Assembly: GCF_029407905.1 (NCBI RefSeq)
Contig: NC_073630.1
Span: 51,547,001 to 51,611,000 of the forward strand
Length of the DNA: 64,000 bases
Source: Bubalus kerabau
Taxonomy: Eukaryota > Chordata > Mammalia > Artiodactyla > Bovidae
Reading direction: 5' to 3'
Shown one piece after another: positions 32,559-43,420 of the stretch. The first letter of the stretch is position 1; the number at the start of each line of letters is the position of its first letter. The notes beneath the pieces are model-generated. The model searched no databases. It was not told the DNA's origin and saw only the letters and a program-made list of their open reading frames with translations. A program made the translations under genes and the position numbers.

Positions 32559-33999
32559 AATGTATGCTATCCATTGAATGATATATAAAGAGCAAATCTT
32601 ACAGTTAGGAAATAATTGGTCATCCCTGACAAAGGACTTAAGAGAGAAGCTCAAATAAATAATCTTAACAAGGTAAAAATATATTGTCTCACCAGTGTCA
32701 GAATTCTTAGATAAGAGATAGTCTTTTTTATTATATAAAATGTCTTGACAAACCATTTTGAATCTAGACCTTGAGATTCAGAAGGTATTACTTGGAAAGA
32801 AAGAGTAAAATAAAATAAAGTAAAATAAAAAGTTAGCCTAAGGACTATGAATTTCAAGTTGGAGGATATGGAGAAAGGAGGGAAGAAAACTGGTTTGAAC
32901 AAATGGAAGCCATAGGATAAGACTGGATTTTGGAGACTAGAGTGGTGGGAGGGCACGGTCAAGAAAGAAATCTCCTGTGACAGGTTGGCAAATGACTTTA
33001 TAAAGAGAAAGTTTCTGAATATTTTAAGCTGTTTTACTGTGATATAAACTTACCTTCCTCCAGCTTCTCCCCAAGTACAATGAAGTTCTGTGTACATAGA
33101 CTTCATGGGTACACATTTTATCTTATTTAAAAAAAAAAATTAATGGGAGAAGATCAAGCAAAGTAGGTTATGTTCCACCTTCAAAATGGCACTGACTAGA
33201 TAGACAAGGACATTTGCAGAATGCAGACATACAAAACCAAATATTGGGGTGGTTATAAATAGAAAAGGCATGATTATTTCAACAGGGTGATTTGAGTAGA
33301 TTTTGTCTAAATACAAAAGAATAAACTTACCTGGCAATGTGGATTCATTAGGAAATGTATACATACCATCAAAGAGATTAAAAAAAAGAATTGTATATGA
33401 TCCAGAGAATTCTATTCAGAAATAGTTCAAGCACTTGATTTCAAGAGAGTACTTCAGATGATTTAGGATTCTTCAAAGTGCATGAAACCATATTCCAGAA
33501 AGCATAACATATGTTGAATACCTTTGGCTTTCAATATAATTATACCACATCTCTGAGGGAAGTAATATTAAAGCCACACTACTAAGATGGACAATGTTTT
33601 GAATAGATATTTAATAGAGAACATCCATGTCAGTGAACCAAATGGATCCTGAAACTGTGGGAAAGACACTCATCTTATGGATATATCATCTTTATCAAAA
33701 CATAATAGGGGCTATGAGCTGAGAGATCTTTTGATTTGTTATCTCTATTGCCTAGATGATAGGTTGACTGGTAGTATATTTTTGACTAAGGAATAGTAGC
33801 TGGTTTGTAAAAGCTACCCATCTGTCTTATCAAAGTGGGCCATAGAGATATATATAGAGTTTTGTGTGATTTTTCCAGAAATGTACATATAAGACTGTCC
33901 AGCTGGTATATGATATTAAAGTCAGTGTAAATTGATGAGGTCACATAAATGATAGTGGTACAGATAGAAACAAGCCTAAATCCCTTCAAAATTTAAAGA
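32557..33999. other. Non-coding DNA, nothing recognised
   Basis: Includes an A run at 33130-33138. Several minus-strand frames (32651-32962, 33140-33364) have no domain. Confidence 0.5.
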
Positions 34000-34003
34000 T
34001 AAA

Positions 34004-34063
34004 TATGGCAAAACCAATACAATATTGTAAAGTAAAATAAAATAATATAAAAAAAAGAAAGGG
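34004..34063 (+). mobile_element. Very short L1 3'-end insertion
   Basis: Only the terminal ~60 bp of a ruminant L1 3' end: 'atggcaaaaccaatacaata' then 'ttgtaaagtaaaataaaataat' and an A-rich tail. It parallels the tails at 18548-18598 and 54933-54995. Target duplication is not clear. Confidence 0.65.
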
Positions 34064-34094
34064 AAGATATTTCAGTAAAGACAATGGAAATTCA

Positions 34095-34245
34095 TTTCTA
34101 TGAGTTATATGAGTATTTAATCCTACTGAGACTTATTTCTCATGTATAAAATAGAAACTACTTCAAAAAGATATTAAGAGGATTGAATTACTTAGTTTTT
34201 GAAAAAGTAGCTGTATGTTAAGCACACAATAAATGTAGTTAACTT
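34095..34245 (+). repeat. MIR SINE relic
   Basis: The MIR-like order 'cttatttctcatgtataaaatagaaac', 'aagatattaagaggattgaat' and 'gttaagcacacaataaatg'. Confidence 0.6.
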
Positions 34246-35307
34246 GAGCAAAGTCAGTATTCTTATATTTTTAAGTTCTCTAAGTGATTCTAATAAATGG
34301 TTAGTCACATGTTCTACCAAACTTGGCTATTGTTAAGGGAAAATATTTTGAGCCATATTTTGAGTTATGTACATAGGTGTTATACATTTTTATTTCATTT
34401 ATATTTCCCTTCTGCCACTCTACTTTTTAGTATTCTCCAAGTACTCTATTCAATCCAACCCAGATTACTCAATTTTGTGGAGGTTTTCCTTAGTATGTAT
34501 AAGCCTATAGTTTACCACAAAGCAAAGTGGTTAGGACAGCCTGAAATCAACTTCATTTTGGGTGAGTGAGATGCTTATGAATTTTTCTTCACATTCAAAC
34601 TTGTTATATAGAACAGAACTTTAAGTACATTGCTGTGGACAATAATGTTCATTTAGGTTTCTTTGAATAAAAAACAATTTAATAAATCACAGTGAAAAAA
34701 AAGAATCTTTTCATCAGTTAGGAAATTGTAAATTTTTAAAATTCTGCTGTAACGTGTTGGAGCCTTTAGTACATAAGGTGAAAACTGTTCTTATTTATTT
34801 TTTAAACTTCAAAACAAATATAAATTTGGTTTAACTTCTGATATCTGTATATAGGGTGGTAATTTTGTAATAGAAAGTACTGACATAAATGTGAAAAGTG
34901 GCATTGACATTGCTGAAACAAAACTTTGTTATTATTATTTTCTTATGCAAATTATTTAAATCTAGTTGCAAAGGTTTCACGTGGATATCATGGTGAACTT
35001 CTTCACTTTCACTATTTATAGAATCAAACCGAAAAGCTTAACAATTAAGTTTGTGTGTTATTTTTATGTTGTTTCACCCATGAATTCCTATTCCCACCTC
35101 AGTTAGATTTGTTTTGTTGAGAGTAGGATATTTGCATAGTACTTTTATATTTCTCACAGTGTCTCTGATAATGTTCTGTGCATAGCAAATCATTTAAAAA
35201 TAATTGATGGGATCATTTTAAATTACCATGTATGCCTGAAGTTTTAGTCTTGATTTTATGTGAGTGTTTTGCAGAAATACTGCAAGGCCTTATTCTTATT
35301 GCAAGAT
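34246..35307. other. Non-coding DNA, nothing recognised
   Basis: AT-rich with no named repeat. A 90-codon frame at 34297-34569 has no recognisable domain. Confidence 0.5.
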
Positions 35308-35322
35308 AAGAATTTCAATGTC

Positions 35323-35554
35323 AGCACTGTTTATAATAGCCAGGACATGGAAGCAACCTAGATGTCCATCAGCAGATGAATGGATAAGAAAGCTATGGTA
35401 CATAAACACAATGGAGTATTACACAGCCATTAAAAAGAATACATTTGAATTAGTTCTAATGAGGTGGATGAAACTGGAGCCTATTATACAGAGTGAAGTA
35501 AGCCAGAAAGAAAAACACCAATACAGTATAGTAATGCATATATATGGAATTTAG
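35323..35554 (+). pseudogene. L1 ORF2 extreme C-terminus
   Basis: The frame is open from the junction to the natural stop after MHIYGI. It encodes the ALFIIARTWKQPRCPSADEW... end of ORF2p. Codons before 35323 in the 96-codon frame that starts at 35264 are flanking DNA. It has no catalytic domain. Confidence 0.88.
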
Positions 35555-35892
35555 AAAGATGGTAACAATAACCCTGTGTACGAGACAGCAAAAGAGACAC
35601 TGATGTATAGAACAGTCTTTTGGACTCTGTGGGAGAGGGAGAGGGTGGGAAGATTTGGGAGAATGGCATTGAAACATGTAAAATATCATGTATGAAACGA
35701 GTTGCCAGTCCAGGTTCGATGCACGATACTGGATGCTTGGGGCTGGTGCACTGGGACGACCCAGAGGGATGGTATGGGGAGGGAGGAGGGAGGAGGGTTT
35801 AGGGTGGGGAACACATGTATACCTGTGGCAGATTCATTTTGATATTTGGCAAAACTAACACAATTATGTAAAGTTTAAAAATAAAATAAAAT
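35555..35892 (+). other. L1 3' UTR with two G-quadruplex motifs
   Basis: Same architecture as the copy at 18 kb. G4-type motifs lie at 35631-35649 (loops 3, 3, 1) and 35776-35797. Confidence 0.85.
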
Positions 35893-35915
35893 TAAAAAAA
35901 AAGAATTTCAATGTC

Positions 35916-37300
35916 CAAATAAATAAATATTTGAAAACTTTATAATTTAATCAATTCAAACAAATTATAGTTATAACTATTTTTATTTACCCAATGTGGT
36001 CAATGACATTTTTCAGTCATTTATGTGTATTTCAGTCATATACACATATTTCAGAAAATATACATTATAAAAAAATCTAGAAAAATTCTTATAATTTTCA
36101 GCATGTGTATTTAATTAATATTATTTGACATTGTTCTCTGATAAAATCAAAGGCATATTAATCATAGTCTTCAGTATTCAGAGAATATTACTTAGCAGAC
36201 AAAAAGGCAGGTGAAAAATTTATAAAGTAGCAAATTCATCCCAGATTATTTAAAACCAAATATACTTACAATGATATAACCATAGGTATAACCTCAAGAA
36301 TAATGGTTAGAAAGTCTTTTAATGATAAAAGAAATAAAATCAAAGTATTGAGTTAACAGAAAGATACAGAATCTTTTTTAGGAAGAGTAGTTGAAATAGG
36401 GAAGATATCTGTTAAGTGTGAAAGTTAAACTATCTCTTTAATAATGGCTATTGTACACAGTTGAAAGAGAAAAAGCATTCTAGGTCAAGATCAGCTGGAA
36501 AAATCATGATGGTAAAATAACATTTGTTGAATTTGAGGGCTGGCAAGTCACTCTGGAGGTGTTCAATTTTCTGAGCTGGGAAAGTACATTAGTATTATTT
36601 TTGTGTTTTTTTTTTTTTCTCTTTTTCTTGGGAAAGGGCTAGGTCAGTGCCTGACCAGTTCTCAATACATCACTTAAACTGAACTTCAACTTTAACTTCA
36701 TTTCTCTGGTTTCTTTTGTCATTATTTCTATTCTTCTGTCTAACCATTCATAATGGTACATCCTTTGGATCATCTGTTTAGTTTTTGATTCTAAAAGATT
36801 ACATCCCATTACCTCCTTGGCCCCAAGTACCATGGTCCTTCAGGCCTCTGTGACTTCACGCCTAGTCCAGCCCTAAAGATAGGGTAATTAAAAAGAGGGT
36901 GGAAACTGAGACTGCTGTTGGATATGTATATCTAATTTATTTGCCCCATAATTGAAGTGACAATCATAATTTCAATATCTACCAGTTGTTCAAATCATTT
37001 ATGAAGATATAAAGGAAAATCTAATCTCTGAAACACATTTTGAATTATTTCCCATATTGTAATATAGCATAGAATTTATTAAACAGAAATAGGCAATCAC
37101 TGAATATTTTTAGGGGGTGAAATAAGTCAATTGTGACCTTGTAAAATAGTGAGGTGTCAATTGTAAATATACTTTTTAAAAATAACTCTGACAATAGAAT
37201 TTAATCTTCTTAATATCATTTCACTTAATGCAGAAATTTAGCAATTTGCTAGAAAATAAAGTTCAAGTTCTTTGCTCAGTTTTGAAATTAAGGGGTTCTG
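35916..37300. other. Non-coding DNA with a T run
   Basis: A pyrimidine-rich patch lies at 36600-36630. The minus-strand frame at 36639-36833 has no domain. No repeat was named. Confidence 0.5.
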
Positions 37301-37309
37301 TGATTTATA

Positions 37310-37524
37310 TGAAAAGTAAAAATGTTAGTCACTCAGTTGTGTCTTTGCGAGCCCATGGACTGTAGCCTGTCAGACTCCTCTATCCATGGGATTCTCCAGG
37401 CAAGAATATTGGAGTGGATTGCCATGTCTTTCTCCAGGTGATCTTTCTGACCCAGGAATCAAACCCAGGTTTCCTGCATTGCAGGCAGGTTTTTTACTGT
37501 CTGAGTCATCAGGGAAGTCCTGCC
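37310..37524 (-). mobile_element. Bov-tA SINE, minus strand
   Basis: Reversed BovA tail 'gttagtcactcagttgtg', body and tRNA-like head 'gagtcatcagggaagtcc', all present. The duplication tgatttata occurs at 37301-37309 and 37525-37533. Confidence 0.93.
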
Positions 37525-37648
37525 TGATTTATACATACATGTATATATTTGATGAACTCCTTCAAATTTTGTCTAACATGTCTATAAAATATTTGTGTTT
37601 TAAAATGCAGAAGACAATAAAGTTTCAAAAGATAACTATATATACATA

Positions 37649-37660
37649 AGTGTGTGTGTG

Positions 37661-37701
<41 letters not shown>
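37649..37701. repeat. (GT)n(AT)n microsatellite
   Basis: GT run at 37650-37660 leading into a TA run to 37700. It continues at 37917-37932 beyond an inserted SINE. Confidence 0.93.
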
Positions 37702-37704
<3 letters not shown>

Positions 37705-37915
37705 CTTCCCTGGTGGCTCAGAGGATAAAGCATCTGCCTACAATGTGGGAGACCCGGGTTCAATCTCTGGGTTGGGAAGATCTCCTGGAGAAGGAAATGG
37801 CAACCCACTCCAGTATTCTTGCCTGGAAAATCCCATAGACGGGGGAGCCTAGTAGGCTACAGTCCAAGGGGTCGCAAAGAGTCGGACATGACTGAGCAAC
37901 TTCACTTTCACTTTC
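37702..37915 (+). mobile_element. Bov-tA SINE inserted inside an AT microsatellite
   Basis: Well-preserved Bov-tA: A box 'tggctcagagga', B box 'ggttcaatctc', BovA body and an 'ACTTTCACTTTCA' tail. TA repeats lie on both sides (to 37700 and from 37917), so the SINE entered an existing TA tract and the target duplication cannot be resolved. Confidence 0.95.
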
Positions 37916-37952
37916 ATATATATATATATATACATACAGAGCACAGATTTAT

Positions 37953-38071
37953 TGTTATTTAGTCACTTCATTCATGTCTGACTCTTTGTGACCCTGGTGC
38001 GACTGTAACCCACCAGGGTCCTCTGTCCATGGGATTCTTTAGGCAAGAATACTGAAGTGAGTTGCCATGGC
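37953..38071 (-). mobile_element. BovA monomer fragment, minus strand
   Basis: Reversed BovA body only ('gtctgactctttgtgaccc', 'aggcaagaatactgaagtgag'). The tRNA-derived head is missing. More decayed than its neighbour at 37702. Confidence 0.85.
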
Positions 38072-38252
38072 ACAATTAAAACACTTTAGAAAAAAGAGGG
38101 GATTGTTACCATCACTAAAAATAAAAATAGTAAATATTTTCATTTTATGAGAAAGCAAGTAATCCCAGCTGGATGGTCAGAGAAATAGAAATAAAAAAAC
38201 AAAATGGAAGGAAAGGAAATACATAATTATTTATATGGACTCAAAGATAATT

Positions 38253-38486
38253 ACTGGACTTCCAGTACTAGGATTTCCCTGGTGGCTCAGAAGGTAAAGC
38301 ATCTTTGCTTACAATGCGAGAGACCTGGGTTCCATCCCTGGGTGGGGAAGATCCTCTGGAGAAGGAAATGGCAACCCACTCCAGTACTCTTGCCTGGAAA
38401 ATCCCATGGACAGAGCAGCATGGTGGGCTACAGTCCGCGGGGTCACAAAGAGTCAGACACGACTGAGTGACTTCACTTTCACTTTC
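38253..38486 (+). mobile_element. Bov-tA SINE with a longer 5' head
   Basis: Standard Bov-tA from 'ggatttccctggtggctcag' at 38271. The flanking repeat tcaaagataat(t)act at 38241-38252 and 38485-38495 implies about 18 extra bp at the 5' end ('ggacttccagtacta'), which resemble a partial second copy of the head. Confidence 0.92.
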
Positions 38487-38495
38487 AAAGATAAT

Positions 38496-38778
38496 ACTGA
38501 CTGAATTAAAAAGGCAATAATAATGTTTGTAGATGTATAACATATATAGAAGTAAATATCCAGCAACTGTTGCATTAAAGTACAAGGAAATAAAAGTATT
38601 CAAGTTATTAATTTATGGTAAATGTTGATAAGTGAAGGATATTGTTGGATTCTCTAAACCACGAAAATAATAAAGAGAGAAGGAGTAATAAAAACATAAT
38701 TCAGGAAGTAAAGAGAGAAAATGATGAATATAGATATTTGTGGATAAGTAAGAGTTCTCTAATACTGTTTTTAAAAAA
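38496..38778. other. Non-coding DNA, nothing recognised
   Basis: AT-rich spacer. Confidence 0.5.
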
Positions 38779-38920
38779 TTATGAAGTTTTAATATGATTT
38801 TTTAAAAGATGGCATAATAATATGAAAAATTCTCATGTAAATTAAGAAGGAAGTATATAAAGTTCCACAGGTAATATATTCACAATTATGCAAATATTGT
38901 ATGAGATTAGGAAAATTAGG
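38779..38920 (+). repeat. L1M-type 3' relic, copy A
   Basis: Shares an almost continuous ~135-bp match with 39503-39640 ('cataataatatgaaaaatt', 'tcatgtaaatta', 'aattatgcaaatattgtatg', 'agattagg'). The family type is old L1 3' sequence. Confidence 0.5.
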
Positions 38921-39419
38921 AACCAATAACAGATATAGATACAGGTACTGATATAGATATGTTATTTTCGGGATGGATTTGGCATCAATGAATCATTTGA
39001 AATCATTCAAAGGAGATGATTGGGGGGAAAATTGTGTACTTTCTTTCACTGTCATCAGTGCTTTGTATTCTCCTTAAGTCTTTAAAGGTATGGATCCATT
39101 TCCTTCCCCCTTTGTTTCATTAATATTTTTAAAAGGGGGAGAGGTGGGTGGTATTAGATGTAGCTTTCATCTATAGCACCTTCCACATAGTTTTTTGCTT
39201 TATGGAACGATATAATATGCAGACTTATCATATGCAGTAAAATGTACATATTCATGCATTTCTTTTGGAATGGTTAACTTGTAGAAGCAGAAGCCTTGGA
39301 AAAGTATTGGCATTATGAAAAAGAAACTTAACTGTGTTTAAAGGCACCTGAAATGCTGACTTCAGTTTTATACATTTTTCTAGAAAATAATTACAATTTT
39401 GATATATAAAACCTGTTCT
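38921..39419. other. Non-coding DNA between two related tracts
   Basis: Includes a short (GATATAGATACAG)-like patch at 38932-38960. Nothing else was recognised. Confidence 0.45.
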
Positions 39420-39770
39420 ATTATGAACAGATTTATAATAGAGAACATGTTATAATAACCTAAATGCCTAACTGTTCTTAAATACTTACTGCTTTAATAA
39501 AATATTATGAATTTTTAATATTATTTTTAATGACATAATAATATGAAAAATTATCATGTAAATTAAAAAGGAAGCATATGAAGTTCCAGAGCTAATATAT
39601 TCATAATTATGCAAATATTGTATGAGATTAGGAAAAAATAACAATGTGCAACAGTGTTTTAAGGTAGGCATTATTAAAATGGATGACTTAGTTTCTTTTT
39701 CTGTTGTTTTGTATTTTTATTTTATAATAAGTATTCATTATTCTTTTATGGAAAGTGTGCATTAAATCTA
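39420..39770 (+). repeat. L1M-type 3' relic, copy B
   Basis: Starts with a decayed 'tttataatagagaac...aacctaaatgcctaac' L1 ORF2-like end. It then carries the tract shared with copy A and a 'gtattcattattcttttatgg' end. Copy B is longer on both sides than copy A. Confidence 0.5.
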
Positions 39771-39844
39771 TTCAGCCTTTATATCCTCTTAGGAGAAATG
39801 CAGATTAAAAAAATGTTTGTTAGACATTTTGATAAATGAATAAG

Positions 39845-40065
39845 AATCAGAGCTCTGATGTGAGGTCTGAGTTTGAACTTGGCTTCTCACTTCAAACACT
39901 CTGAGACTTTGGGTAAATTATTTTTCCTGCTGAATTTTAGTTTCTCATCTAAAAATGTGTATTATAATAATGTCTAATTTCTAGGATTATTGAAAGTTCT
40001 GAATGAGATAATGTCTGTGAAGCACAGAGCACAGCATTAAGTTGTTTCAAAACAAGAAAACTTGG
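39845..40065 (+). repeat. MIR SINE relic
   Basis: A fairly complete MIR: 'gtctgagtttgaacttggcttc', 'gagactttgggtaaattatttttcc', 'tagtttctcatctaaaaatgtg', 'ctaggattattgaaagttctgaatgagataatg', 'agagcacagcattaag'. Confidence 0.75.
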
Positions 40066-40454
40066 TGGTAAATAGTCAATAAGTCAATGATGTTAATAAA
40101 TAATCGTAATTATGCTTTCAACAGGATGAAAAACATAAACTTCCTGAATCCAATTTTTAACCTAAGGAAAAACAAATATATAACTCCTTACAATTTAGAC
40201 TTGGAGAAAAGTGAATAAAGAGAAGAGCCAATGTTATTAGAAACCCTAACTATCCATCTTAGTTACAAAATGGATAATGGAATAATAACTGAAAATAACT
40301 CAAAGTTCACCATTCTAGGTCAGATAACTAACTGCAGTGCATTCTACCATGACATTTAGCTTAACAAAACATACAACAATTCTTTTCCATAAATTTCTAA
40401 TCCTGCAGTTACTGTCAAGAAAAATTCTGATTTAAAAATTTCAAGTAGTAAGCA
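40066..40454. other. Non-coding DNA, nothing recognised
   Basis: AT-rich, with no nameable repeat. Confidence 0.45.
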
Positions 40455-40677
40455 GTACAGATTACCAGTTACAAAATAAATGAATCAGAGAGATGAATTC
40501 TACAACATGGGGAATATAGTCAATAATATTGTAATAACTTTGTGTGGTGGCAGATGGTAACTGTACTTATGGTGATCGTTCTGTGATTATGGAAATATCA
40601 AATCACTATCCCGTGCACCTGGAACTGCCATGGTATAGGTCAGTTGTACTTCAAGAAAAAAAAAAAAAAAAAAAAAA
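40455..40677 (+). mobile_element. L1M 3' UTR with poly(A)
   Basis: The sequence 'acaacatggggaatatagtcaataatattgtaataac', 'ggtggcagatggtaactg', and 'cctggaactgccatggtataggtcagttgtacttcaag' is an old L1 3' UTR, followed by an A run at about 40656-40677. The long A run is striking for such an old family. Confidence 0.7.
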
Positions 40678-41169
40678 TGGAAAAAACAATTCCAAGTAGG
40701 ATTTAAGAGAGAAATACAAGTTCTTTGAACTTTATGTTTAAAGCTGTAACTACATATCTAGTCATTTAAATATTTATGCTTTAGAAAGAGTCCTTTGATC
40801 TGATTTTGCCTACATGGATAAATATTCTTATAAATCACTGTAATTGGTTCAGTGCTCTTTCCTTATGTGTAAGGAGAAACTCAAGGGAGGAGAGAGGAGA
40901 CATGGTACATGAGGAAGAGAGGCAGGTGAACTGTAGAGAAACCCAAAAATCCTGGCAGAACAACTTCACTCCATTTGTTGAGTACACTGAGCTCTCAAGT
41001 GAGAATTTCCATTGAAGAAATGTTCATGCACCAAAATTACCTTAAAACCACTAGTCCCCATTCTATGAACTAGGACACCCAAGAACAAGAATTTATTTCT
41101 AGAAGTGTTAAGCCCATGTGGACATTGGAGATTACCTAAAAAGCATGTGCTCCACACATGTGTGATATA
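40678..41169. other. Non-coding DNA, nothing recognised
   Basis: Frames at 40806-41015 (+) and 40966-41247 (-) have no domain. Confidence 0.5.
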
Positions 41170-41298
41170 CTTTTCATCTTTATTGACATATGCTTTAAAA
41201 ATTGTAAGATATGTAAAGGACGCATCATGATCATTTGATATACACATAGATAGTGAAAGGATTCCTCCCGTTTAGTTCATTAACATCCCCACTGTTAC
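41170..41298 (-). repeat. L1M 3' UTR relic, minus strand
   Basis: The sequence 'catctttattgacatatgctttaaaaattgtaagatatgtaaagg' followed by 'gatcatttgatatacacat' and 'ttcattaacatcccca' is the reversed L1 3' UTR (opposite orientation to 40455). Confidence 0.65.
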
Positions 41299-41358
41299 AT
41301 ATATATGTGTGTGTGTGTTTCTGTGTGTGTGTATATATATATATGTATATTCATATAT
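41299..41358. repeat. TG/TA microsatellite
   Basis: (TA)n(TG)n with an internal TTTC, then (TG)n(TA)n. Confidence 0.9.
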
Positions 41359-41671
41359 AAAGTGAATATATTTTTTAAATGATTGTAAGTGATACTATGT
41401 TTAATGAAAATATTTACTTATAAAGCTTTTAATCAAGGGATATTTTCCCAAATAACAGGCACAAAAGCATAATCATTGTAAAGTTTAATTTTTTAATTAT
41501 TTTCTAAGAAAGAAGAAGATTTACTACATATTACCATATATTAAAAAGATTGAGAACCCGGTATTCCAAAATCGGTACAATACATTTTTCTCTGACAACA
41601 GTCTTTGATAAGGTAATTTTACATTGATAATAAGAGGAAAGCAAAGAGTTGGTATGCATCTGTGATGCATA
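41359..41671. other. Non-coding DNA, nothing recognised
   Basis: AT-rich spacer before a SINE. Confidence 0.5.
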
Positions 41672-41874
41672 TGACTTCCCTGGTGGCTCAGATGGTTAAG
41701 CGTCTGTCTACAATGTGGGAGACCTGGGTTCAATCCCTGGGTCAGGAAGTTCCCTGGAGAAGGAAATGGCAATCCACTCCAGTACTATTGCCTGGAAAAT
41801 CCCATGGACAGAGGAGCCTGGTAGGCTACAGTCCATGGGTTTGCAGAGAATCGGACACGACTGAGCGATCCTCA
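41672..41874 (+). mobile_element. Bov-tA SINE
   Basis: A box 'tggctcagatgg', B box 'ggttcaatccc' and BovA body to 'cggacacgactgagcgat'. Little diverged. Target duplication is ambiguous (repeated gtgatg words nearby). Confidence 0.94.
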
Positions 41875-43182
41875 CCGTGAGTGATATAATTGTGATGTGA
41901 CTATTTTTTAGTTTTCCAGGTTTCAAATTATTGACTTATATTAGTATATATTCCCATTCACCTGTCTTTATCCTATCACATACACAAAATCACACACACA
42001 TTCATATACCAAACTCCCACCAAATTCAGTGCCTATCAATGTGCCCCAGGGTCACAGTTGTGTTAACAACATTTTAGAAAATGTTGATGAGGGTGCACAA
42101 AACTAATTATAAAACTAGAACATTAAAATTTTTAGTTGACTTTGTTTACAAAGGTATAAGAAATGTACATCAAGACAAGGATTGAAGGACAAGTTACTCT
42201 TTTATTCAGAAGGTTCACTTCTATTCTTTTGCCACTGAGTGCTCACTTGAGTACCTCATCCTTGCATTATACTCCTATTGTTTGCTTTTATCTGGGTCAA
42301 ATCCGAGTGTGGGCCAGAGCTTCTAATGTAAAGTCCCATGCTTAAGACAATGGGAGATTTTCTGCCATTGGATAATCTCTCACAAATCCACAGCAGGATG
42401 GATTGAAAATTGGGGACAAATAGATAAAACAATTTTTTATCCTTAAGTGCATCCTATATGTTCATGTTCTATGGTCTAGTTTTTAGTAAATATTGCCAAG
42501 GGAAACTTCCTTGGTGTCTTAGAGCTTAGGGTCCAAGAGACAATTGAGCCAATTTCTCTCTGGTGCATAATTTAAAGATATGAAATTTGGGGAAGCCTGC
42601 ACTCACATACTTTTGTTTCTTTGCCTGGAATAATTATTTTAAAAGCAACAGCCATAATCAATATTTTGTTTAACTATGAAACAAAAAGTTCATCACTCAT
42701 TAGTGGCAAGACTAGAAATCCTTATAAACTTCTAACTCTTTTAAAATAAGAAATGATACTAGGTTGATTTTTCTGTGTTTTAACATTTTAACCTGAATAT
42801 ACTTTGAGCATTTTTTATTAAAAAGTGAACTTCAAGCAAAATAATGTTTTTGCTCACATTTCTCAAAAAAAGATCTATAATTAATTCCATTAAATTTTTA
42901 AAACATTTCTTCTAAAGTAACTATTGAAAAGCATTAGGAAATAAAATGAGATTTTAAAATAGATGAAAAGTGCTACTATTAATAATTTATATACTAATTG
43001 ATTGTGCTGGTATACAATATAAAAAACATTATTTTTCTTTCAAGGAATCAATTATTTTATCAACCATAATTTCTATTCTTTTTTCTAATTATAATTTACC
43101 AGTAAAATACTTCTTAGTCCTAAATCAGCTGAAATAATAAAATATTGGAAAGTATATTTTAAAAAGCACTGGCATATAGAGG
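41875..43182. other. Non-coding DNA, nothing recognised
   Basis: About 1.3 kb of AT-rich DNA without a named repeat or coding signal. Confidence 0.5.
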
Positions 43183-43186
43183 CAAA

Positions 43187-43189
<3 letters not shown>

Positions 43190-43223
<34 letters not shown>

Positions 43224-43412
43224 AACTGTTTGTGATTCATTGACTGTAGCTCATTAGGCTCCTCTGTCCATGGAATTTTCTAGGCAACAATACTGGAGTG
43301 CGTTGCCATTTCCTCCTCCAGGGGATCTTCCCGACTCAGGGATCAAACTAGTGTCTCTTATATCTCTTGAAATTGGCAGGAGGATTCTTTACCTTGGAGC
43401 CTCCTGGGAGGC
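43190..43412 (-). mobile_element. Bov-tA SINE, minus strand, with a (GT)n expansion at its 3' end
   Basis: Reversed Bov-tA. Its 3' end lies in a GT run at 43191-43220, followed by 'ccaactgtttgtgattc' and the body. The head 'tttaccttggagcctcctgggagg' is at 43389-43412. The flanks aaacacgtg and aaacacatg look like a diverged target duplication. Confidence 0.9.
43191..43220. repeat. (GT)n microsatellite at a SINE 3' end
   Basis: About 15 uninterrupted GT units sit where the SINE tail is expected. Confidence 0.95.
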
Positions 43413-43420
43413 CCAAACAC

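Larger units (their letters stand above)
35323..35900 (+). mobile_element. Ruminant L1 (L1_BT-like) 3' end with target duplication
   Basis: A 578-bp insertion carrying the last ~77 codons of ORF2, the 3' UTR and a short A-rich tail. It is flanked by the 15-bp repeat aagaatttcaatgtc at 35308-35322 and 35901-35915. It differs from the L1 at 17410-18612 at only scattered positions over the shared length. Both are therefore recent, but not identical, insertions. Confidence 0.95.
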
